This document shows, in pieces, positions 58,461-64,000 of a DNA stretch of 64,000 nt; positions within the stretch are counted from its first letter, which is position 1, and every line of letters starts with the position of its first letter. Location of the stretch: the NCBI RefSeq assembly GCF_012184415.1, contig NZ_VTOX01000004.1:364290-428289 (forward strand), written 5' to 3'. Under the pieces are notes generated by a model, which saw only the letters and a list, made by a program, of their open reading frames with translations, was not told the DNA's origin and did not search any database. The translations under genes and the position numbers were made by a program. This DNA comes from Ramlibacter lithotrophicus. Its GTDB lineage: Bacteria > Pseudomonadota > Gammaproteobacteria > Burkholderiales > Burkholderiaceae_C.

Positions 58461-59050
58461 ACAGCCGACCGCCACGCATGAAGCTCCTCATGGTCGACAA
58501 CTACGACAGCTTCACCTACAACCTGGTGCAGTACTTCGGCGAGCTGGGCGCCCAGGTGGAGGTGTTCCGCAACGACGAGATCACCGTCGAAGGCATCGAG
58601 CAGCGCCGCCCCGACCGGCTGGTCATCTCCCCCGGTCCCTGCTCCCCCGCCGAAGCGGGGATCTCGGTGGCCGCCATCCGGCATTTCGCCGGCAAGCTCC
58701 CGATCCTCGGCGTCTGCCTCGGTCACCAGTCGATCGGCGCCGCGTTCGGCGCGAAGATCATCCGCGCCCGCGAACTGATGCACGGCAAGACCAGCGTGAT
58801 CACCACCACCGGCGAAGGCGTGTTCCAGGGGCTGCCGAGGCAGTTCACCGTCAACCGCTACCACTCGCTGTCGATCGAGCGCGCCACCTGCCCGCACGAC
58901 CTGGCCGTGACGGCCTGGACCGACGACGGCGAAATCATGGGTGTGCGGCATCGCGAGCTGGCGGTCGAGGGCGTGCAGTTCCATCCCGAATCCATCCTCA
59001 CGCAGCATGGACATGCCATGCTGCGCAACTTCCTGCAGGAGCAGCGATGA
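58457..59050 (+). CDS. trpG: anthranilate synthase component II (glutamine amidotransferase)
   Basis: The 197-residue class I amidotransferase has the catalytic Cys in [17 protein letters not shown] and the His/Glu in [14 protein letters not shown]. It supplies ammonia to TrpE and may also serve aminodeoxychorismate synthase. The ATG at 58457 is preceded by GAGGAGGGG and overlaps trpE; a second ATG at 58478 would give the more usual [12 protein letters not shown] beginning. The next gene, a threonine aldolase, overlaps its stop by 4 bases. Confidence 0.94.
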   Translation: MNSRPPRMKLLMVDNYDSFTYNLVQYFGELGAQVEVFRNDEITVEGIEQRRPDRLVISPGPCSPAEAGISVAAIRHFAGKLPILGVCLGHQSIGAAFGAKIIRARELMHGKTSVITTTGEGVFQGLPRQFTVNRYHSLSIERATCPHDLAVTAWTDDGEIMGVRHRELAVEGVQFHPESILTQHGHAMLRNFLQEQR

Positions 59051-60087
59051 CGACGCTCGTGGATCTTCGAAGCGACACGGTCACCCGGCCGACGGCCGCG
59101 ATGCGCGCCGCCATGGCGGCCGCGCCGCTGGGGGACGACGTGTTCGGCGACGACACGAGCGTGAATGCGTTGCAGGAGAAGATCGCCGGGATGCTCGGCT
59201 TCGAGGCAGCCCTGTTCGTGCCGACGGGCACCCAGAGCAATCTGTGCGCGGTGCTGGCCCATTGCCAGCGCGGCGACGAGTACATCGTCGGCCAGATGCA
59301 GCACTGCTATCGCTGGGAAGGCGGCGGCGCCGCCGTCTTCGGCAGCGTGCAGCCGCAGCCGATCGCCCACCAGCCTGACGGCACGCTGGCGCTCGCCGAC
59401 ATCGAAGCAGCGGTCAAGCCCGACGACCCGCACTACGCCCGCAGCCGCCTGCTGGCCCTGGAAAACACGCTGGGCGGCCAACTGATCCCGATGACGTATA
59501 TCGAGGACGCGACGGCGCTGGCGCGCCGCCTGGGCCTCGCCACGCACCTCGACGGGGCGCGGCTGTTCAATGCGGCGGTGGCGCAGGCCGCGGGCGGGGA
59601 TCCGTACGCGCAGGCGCGGCGCATCGCGCAGCGCTTCGACAGCGTGTCGGTCTGTTTCAGCAAGGGGCTGGGCGCGCCGGTCGGGTCGGCGCTGTGCGGT
59701 TCGCGCGAGCTGATCGCCCGCGCCCGGCGGATCCGCAAGATGGCCGGCGGCGGCATGCGGCAGGCCGGCATGCTGGCGGCCGCCGCCAGCCACGCGCTGG
59801 ACCATCACGTGGAGCGGCTCGCCGAGGACCACGCGCTCGCCCGCCGACTGGCCGACGCACTCGTGGGCATCGACGGCCTGCGGGTGGAGCCGCCCCAGAC
59901 GAACATGCTCTTCGTCGATCTGGTCGGCGCCGCGCGCGACCGTTCGGCGGCGCTCCTGAAGCACCTGGCGGACCAGGGGGTGCTCGCCATCGGCTTGTAC
60001 CGCCTGCGGCTGGTGACGCACCTCGATGTGGACACGGCAGGCGTCGACCGCGCCGCAGCTGCCATCCGGCAGTTCTTCGCGCGCTGA
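59047..60087 (+). CDS. ltaE: low-specificity L-threonine aldolase
   Basis: The 346-residue PLP enzyme splits threonine or allo-threonine into glycine and acetaldehyde. [31 protein letters not shown] is the classic N-terminus, the PLP lysine is Lys206 in [17 protein letters not shown], and [12 protein letters not shown] carries the PLP Asp. It is embedded in the trp operon between trpG and a LysE-type exporter, with an ATGA overlap to trpG. Confidence 0.93.
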   Translation: MTTLVDLRSDTVTRPTAAMRAAMAAAPLGDDVFGDDTSVNALQEKIAGMLGFEAALFVPTGTQSNLCAVLAHCQRGDEYIVGQMQHCYRWEGGGAAVFGSVQPQPIAHQPDGTLALADIEAAVKPDDPHYARSRLLALENTLGGQLIPMTYIEDATALARRLGLATHLDGARLFNAAVAQAAGGDPYAQARRIAQRFDSVSVCFSKGLGAPVGSALCGSRELIARARRIRKMAGGGMRQAGMLAAAASHALDHHVERLAEDHALARRLADALVGIDGLRVEPPQTNMLFVDLVGAARDRSAALLKHLADQGVLAIGLYRLRLVTHLDVDTAGVDRAAAAIRQFFAR

Positions 60088-60094
60088 GGGTGCG

Positions 60095-60757
60095 ATGCCT
60101 GACGGGCAACAACTGGTGCTGTTCGTCCTGGCGGGGTGGTTGCTGAACCTCACGCCGGGCCCGGACGTGCTGTACATCGTGACGACTGCGCTGCGTTCCG
60201 GCGCGCGGGCCGGCGTGCTGGCGGGCCTGGCGATCGCGGCCGGCTGCCTGGTGCACGTCGTCGCCGCGGCCGTGGGCCTGGGCGCGTTGCTGGCCGCTTC
60301 GGCGCCGGCGTTCATGGTGCTCAAGTTCGCCGGCGCGGCCTACCTGGTGTGGCTGGGCGTTCGCATCCTGCTGGCCAAGGCGCCGCCGGCCGCGCCCGTC
60401 CTCGAGCCGCGCCAGGCAGCGTTGCCGGCGCGGGCGGGCACGGTGTTCCGCGAGGGCTTCCTCACCAACGTGCTGAACCCCAAGGTGGCGCTGTTCTTCC
60501 TGGCATTCATGCCGCAGTTCATCCCGGCGCATGCGCCGGACAAGGTCACGGCCTTCCTCCTGCTGGGGCTGCTGTTCACCTTGAACTCGATCCCCGTCAA
60601 CAGCGGCTGGGCGCTGGCGGCCGCCTGGCTGGCACGCCGCGACGCAGTGCGCAATGCCATGCGCTGGCTCGACCGCGCCGCCGCGCTCATGTTCATCGGC
60701 TTCGGCCTCGCCCTGGCTGTTTCCGACCATTCACCACGTCCATCCACAGGAGGCTGA
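60095..60757 (+). CDS. LysE/RhtB-family amino acid exporter
   Basis: The 220-residue protein has six predicted helices and the family elements [52 protein letters not shown] and [26 protein letters not shown]. These exporters release amino acids such as threonine, homoserine or lysine. It starts 7 bases after ltaE and ends one base before trpD, so it is fully inside the trp transcript. Its substrate is unknown; threonine or an aromatic amino acid are guesses. Confidence 0.88.
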   Translation: MPDGQQLVLFVLAGWLLNLTPGPDVLYIVTTALRSGARAGVLAGLAIAAGCLVHVVAAAVGLGALLAASAPAFMVLKFAGAAYLVWLGVRILLAKAPPAAPVLEPRQAALPARAGTVFREGFLTNVLNPKVALFFLAFMPQFIPAHAPDKVTAFLLLGLLFTLNSIPVNSGWALAAAWLARRDAVRNAMRWLDRAAALMFIGFGLALAVSDHSPRPSTGG

Positions 60758-60758
60758 C

Positions 60759-61790
60759 ATGCCGATCACGCCGCAGGAAGCGCTGCAGCGCACCATCGAA
60801 CACCGCGAGATCTTCCACGACGAGATGCTGAAGGTCGTGCGCATGATCATGAGCGGCGAACTCTCGCCCGTGATGATGGCGGCGCTGATCACGGGGCTGC
60901 GCGTCAAGAAGGAAACCATCGGCGAGATCACGGCCGCCGCCCAGGTGATGCGCGAGTTCTCGACCAAGGTGAACGTCGCCGACAAGACCCACCTGGTCGA
61001 CATCGTCGGGACCGGCGGCGACGGCTCGCACACCTTCAACATCTCCACCTGCTCGATGTTCGTCGCGGCGGCGGCGGGCGCCAAGGTGAGCAAGCATGGC
61101 GGGCGTGGCGTCTCCAGCAAGAGCGGCAGCGCCGACGTGCTGGAAAGCCTGGGCCTGAACATCAACCTGCCGCCCGACGCCATCGCGCGCTGCATCGCCG
61201 AGGTCGGCATCGGTTTCATGTTCGCGCCGAACCACCACCCGGCGATGAAGAACGTGGCGCCGGTGCGCAAGGAGCTGGGCGTGCGCACCATCTTCAACAT
61301 CCTGGGCCCGCTCACCAATCCGGCGAGCGCCCCCAACATCCTGATGGGCGTGTTCCACCCCGACCTGGTCGGCATCCAGGTGCGTGCGCTGCAGCGGCTC
61401 GGCGCCGAGCACGCGGTAGTGGTCTATGGCCGCGACGGGATGGACGAGGTGAGCCTGGGGGCTGCGACCATGGTCGGCGAACTGGTCAACGGCGAAATCC
61501 ACGAGTACGAGATCCATCCGGAGGACTTCGGACTGCCGATGGCGAGCAACCGGTCCCTCAAGGTGGAGACGCCCGAGCAGTCGCGCACGATGCTGCTGGG
61601 CGTGCTGGACAACCAGCCGGGCGCGCCGCGCGACATCGTTCTGTTCAACACCGCGGTGGCGCTGTATGCGGCCAACGTCGCCGACAGCATCCCGGCCGGG
61701 CTGGCCAAGGCGCGCGAAGCATTGGCCTCCGGCGCCGCGAAGGCGAAGCTGGAGCAGCTGATCGCCGTCTCCCAATCCCTGGCGGCCTGA
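60759..61790 (+). CDS. trpD: anthranilate phosphoribosyltransferase
   Basis: The 343-residue enzyme joins anthranilate to PRPP. It shows the PRPP-binding [19 protein letters not shown], the [21 protein letters not shown] segment, [35 protein letters not shown] and [15 protein letters not shown] precedes the ATG at 60759. trpC follows after 3 bases. Confidence 0.96.
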   Translation: MPITPQEALQRTIEHREIFHDEMLKVVRMIMSGELSPVMMAALITGLRVKKETIGEITAAAQVMREFSTKVNVADKTHLVDIVGTGGDGSHTFNISTCSMFVAAAAGAKVSKHGGRGVSSKSGSADVLESLGLNINLPPDAIARCIAEVGIGFMFAPNHHPAMKNVAPVRKELGVRTIFNILGPLTNPASAPNILMGVFHPDLVGIQVRALQRLGAEHAVVVYGRDGMDEVSLGAATMVGELVNGEIHEYEIHPEDFGLPMASNRSLKVETPEQSRTMLLGVLDNQPGAPRDIVLFNTAVALYAANVADSIPAGLAKAREALASGAAKAKLEQLIAVSQSLAA

Positions 61791-61793
61791 GCC

Positions 61794-62585
61794 ATGGCCG
61801 ACATCCTCAACCAGATCGTCGAGGTCAAGCGCCAGGAGGTTGCCGCCGCGAAGAAGCGGGTGCCGCTGGAGGCCATGCGCGACGACGCGCTCAGCCGGGT
61901 GCTCACGCGCGACTTCGAAGGCGCGCTGCGCCGCAGGATCGCGGCCGGCCGCAGCGCCGTGATCGCCGAGATCAAGAAGGCCAGCCCCAGCAAGGGCCTG
62001 CTGCGCGCCGATTTCATCCCGGCCGACATCGCGCAGAGCTATGCGGAGGCCGGCGCCGCCTGCCTGTCGGTGCTGACCGACCGCCAGTTTTTCCAGGGGC
62101 AGAACGACTACCTGAAGCAGGCACGCGCCTCCTGCGACCTCCCGGTACTGCGCAAGGACTTCATTGTCGATCCGTACCAGGTGTACGAGTCGCGGGTGGT
62201 CGGCGCGGACTGCATCCTGCTGATCGCCGCCTGCCTGCAGGACGAGCAGATGGCCGAGCTGGAGGCGATTGCCCGCAGCCTCGACATGGCGGTGCTGGTC
62301 GAAGTGCACGACGGCGCGGAGCTGGAGCGCGCCCTGAAGCTCAAGACGCCGCTGCTGGGCATCAACAACCGCGACCTGCGCACGTTCGAGGTGAAGCTCG
62401 AGACCACGCTGTCGCTGATGGAGCGGGTGCCGCCGGCCAAGCTGCTGGTCACCGAGTCCGGCATCCTCGGTCCGGCCGATGTCCAGCGCATGCGCGATGC
62501 CGGTGTGCACGCGTTCCTGGTCGGCGAGGCGTTCATGCGCGCGGACGATCCGGGCGCGGCGCTCGAGGCGCTGTTCGGTGCCTGA
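61794..62585 (+). CDS. trpC: indole-3-glycerol phosphate synthase
   Basis: The 263-residue TIM barrel closes the indole ring. Motifs include [89 protein letters not shown] and VTESGILGP. No PRAI domain is fused. The ung start lies within its last codons. Confidence 0.96.
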   Translation: MADILNQIVEVKRQEVAAAKKRVPLEAMRDDALSRVLTRDFEGALRRRIAAGRSAVIAEIKKASPSKGLLRADFIPADIAQSYAEAGAACLSVLTDRQFFQGQNDYLKQARASCDLPVLRKDFIVDPYQVYESRVVGADCILLIAACLQDEQMAELEAIARSLDMAVLVEVHDGAELERALKLKTPLLGINNRDLRTFEVKLETTLSLMERVPPAKLLVTESGILGPADVQRMRDAGVHAFLVGEAFMRADDPGAALEALFGA

Positions 62586-63393
62586 CCGCGCCCTGGACCA
62601 GACCCAGCTGGACCTGGGCGAGCGCGCGCCGGACCGGCTGCTGCGCTGGGAGCCGGAGCGCTGGCCGGTCGCGCCGGGTTGGCGGCCGGTCATCGACGAA
62701 TTCCTGGCGAGCGACGCCGGGCAGCGACTGGGCGAGTTCATGACCGCACGGCTTGCGGCCGGGGCAACCGTCTTTCCGCCGCGGCCGTTCCGCGCGCTCG
62801 AGGAGACCCCGCCGGAGCGCGTGCGGGCGGTGGTGCTGGGCCAGGATCCGTACCACGGACGCGGGCAGGCCGAAGGACTGGCCTTTTCGGTGCCCGACGG
62901 CGTGGCCCTGCCGCCTTCGCTGCGCAACATCTTCCGTGAACTGGCCTGTGGCGAAGGGCCGCCGCCGAGCGGCGGCTCGCTGCTGCCCTGGGCCCGGCAA
63001 GGCGTGCTGCTGCTCAACACCTGCCTCACCGTGGAGGAAGGCCAGCCGGCCAGCCACGCGAAGCGCGGCTGGGAGCGGCTCACCGACGCCTTGCTGGCAG
63101 CGGTCGCGAGCCGCGCGTCGCCGTGCGCCTACCTGCTCTGGGGCGGCCACGCGCAGGCCAAGGCCGGGCTCATCCGGGAGGTGGCCGACCGCAATGGCTG
63201 CGAGATCCTGCTGCTGCAGGCCAACCACCCTTCACCCCTGTCCGCCCGGCGGCCGCCGGTGCCGTTCCTGGGCTGCGGCCATTTCGCGCAGGCACGCGAG
63301 TGGCTGGCCCGGCGGGGGGTGGCGGGACTGTTCGGCGCGCCGGGTCCAGGCGCGGCTGCGGCAACCGGCCGTGACGGAGGGGAAAAGGTGTAG
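62578..63393 (+). CDS. ung: uracil-DNA glycosylase
   Basis: The 271-residue protein removes uracil from DNA. The water-activating Asp90 is in [21 protein letters not shown], the [16 protein letters not shown] region follows, and the DNA-intercalating loop is [12 protein letters not shown]. The GTG at 62578 overlaps trpC by 8 bases; the frame before it lies in trpC. The last 25 residues are a Gly/Ala-rich tail beyond the domain. Confidence 0.93.
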   Translation: MPDRALDQTQLDLGERAPDRLLRWEPERWPVAPGWRPVIDEFLASDAGQRLGEFMTARLAAGATVFPPRPFRALEETPPERVRAVVLGQDPYHGRGQAEGLAFSVPDGVALPPSLRNIFRELACGEGPPPSGGSLLPWARQGVLLLNTCLTVEEGQPASHAKRGWERLTDALLAAVASRASPCAYLLWGGHAQAKAGLIREVADRNGCEILLLQANHPSPLSARRPPVPFLGCGHFAQAREWLARRGVAGLFGAPGPGAAAATGRDGGEKV

Positions 63394-63400
63394 TCCGCGG

Positions 63401-63429
63401 CTGACGAGCGTTTTGAACCGTGCTATAGT
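63401..63429 (+). promoter_or_regulatory. promoter of the tRNA-tuf operon
   Basis: CTGACG at 63401-63406 and TATAGT at 63424-63429 are spaced by 17 bases and fit a sigma-70 promoter. The predicted start lies just before tRNA-Tyr at 63442. Confidence 0.6.
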
Positions 63430-63441
63430 TCGAGGTTCGCC

Positions 63442-63527
63442 GGAGGGGTGCCCGAGTGGCTAAAGGGGGCAGACTGTAAATCTGTTGGCTTACGCCTACG
63501 CTGGTTCGAATCCAGCCTCCTCCACCA
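63442..63527 (+). tRNA. tRNA-Tyr (GUA)
   Basis: The 86-base gene has a paired acceptor stem GGAGGGG/CTCCTCC, anticodon GTA in ACTGTAAATCT, a long variable arm typical of bacterial tRNA-Tyr, the TTCGAAT loop and an encoded CCA. Confidence 0.96.
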
Positions 63528-63639
63528 GCCTCGCTTGTGTCGAGGTCGGCGAAATGTTTTGAAGTGGTTTGTGCGAGCGAAGAGAAGGACGGATCCGGAA
63601 GGGTTCGGTACCTGCCGGGGTCGTTGAAGTTCACCCGAT

Positions 63640-63713
63640 GCGGGAGTAGTTCAATGGTAGAACCTTAGCCTTCCAAGCTAATGACGCGGGTTCGATTCCC
63701 GTCTCCCGCTCCA
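63640..63713 (+). tRNA. tRNA-Gly (UCC)
   Basis: The 74-base gene starts GCGGGAG and ends CTCCCGC-T-CCA. The loop CTTCCAA has anticodon TCC, and GGTTCGATTCC forms the T arm. Confidence 0.96.
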
Positions 63714-63730
63714 CGAACCTGATGAATTCT

Positions 63731-63805
<75 letters not shown>

Positions 63806-63875
63806 GTTACAGGCGCGGTCCATGAGGCGGCGCCGTGTAGAGCGAGTGATCGTCTAGTTACTTTCGGAGTCGAAA

Positions 63876-64000
63876 ATGGCAAAAGGAAAATTCGAGCGCA
63901 CCAAGCCGCACGTCAACGTTGGCACCATCGGCCACGTGGACCACGGCAAGACCACGCTGACGGCGGCGATCACCTCGGTGCTGGCTTCCAAGTTCGGCGG
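63876..64000 (+). CDS. tuf: elongation factor Tu, N-terminal fragment
   Basis: The first 41 codons are present; the gene runs off the right edge. It begins [19 protein letters not shown] and contains the P-loop [13 protein letters not shown] of EF-Tu, the GTPase that brings aminoacyl-tRNA to the ribosome. The tRNA-Tyr-Gly-Thr-tuf order is the usual tufB-type locus of proteobacteria. Confidence 0.96.
   Translation, partial: MAKGKFERTKPHVNVGTIGHVDHGKTTLTAAITSVLASKFG

Overview
The window is chromosomal DNA of a very G+C-rich betaproteobacterium, most likely a member of the Comamonadaceae (Ramlibacter- or Variovorax-like). This rests on gene content and order: hpf-ptsN-hprK, fur/bamE-dapB-exbBD-leuS-lptE, holA-proA, the proteobacterial type of gshA next to kup and gshB, lptA-lptB-rpoN, rpe/gph/trp genes, and a tRNA-Tyr-Gly-Thr-tuf block. 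The species cannot be fixed from the sequence alone. Almost every base is coding. There is no rRNA, CRISPR array or prophage. The one clear mobile-type sequence is a small transposase-less inverted-repeat element at 43903-44250.

Layout: 1-7200 is almost all on the minus strand. It holds a methylthioadenosine salvage operon (mtnP, a class II aldolase, mtnA), an outer-membrane-like protein, corA, a patatin phospholipase, a DUF421 membrane protein and a cysteine hydrolase. 7371-13030 holds two small unknown genes, hpf, ptsN, hprK, fur, bamE, dapB and exbBD. 13083-25117 is a plus-strand run: leuS, lptE, an Lrp regulator with an ornithine aminotransferase, holA, proA, gshA, kup and gshB. 25114-34932 is metabolic and accessory: a ClpP-like protease, a class II amidotransferase, two CoA-transferases, malate synthase G, a haloacid dehalogenase-like protein, a LysR regulator and PsiF. 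35038-42874 carries argS, a SPOR protein, dsbA, lptAB, rpoN, a THUMP methyltransferase and a PIN protein. 42862-48655 is minus strand: pncC, pgpA, the mobile element, a nuclease, thiL, a YbdK-type ligase, a cation antiporter and apaG. 48698-63393 is the rpe-gph-trpEGDC-ung region, broken by accessory cargo. The window ends with three tRNAs and the start of tuf.

The accessory insertions are the most interesting part. Between rpe and gph lies a stress cassette whose large KatE-type catalase homologue has lost the distal catalytic His (Asn84 instead) and the distal Asn (Ser157 instead), while keeping the proximal heme Tyr and the rest of the fold. Between gph and trpE lies a TetR-MATE efflux unit with two near-identical palindromic operators, one in front of each gene. 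A short ORF ending in Trp-Pro-Trp codons precedes trpE and looks like an attenuation leader. A threonine aldolase and a LysE-type exporter are embedded between trpG and trpD. Elsewhere, glutathione-type ligases are twice found beside cation transporters (gshA-kup-gshB, and ybdK with a Kef-type antiporter), and the mtnP-aldolase-mtnA operon matches the oxygen-independent DHAP shunt.
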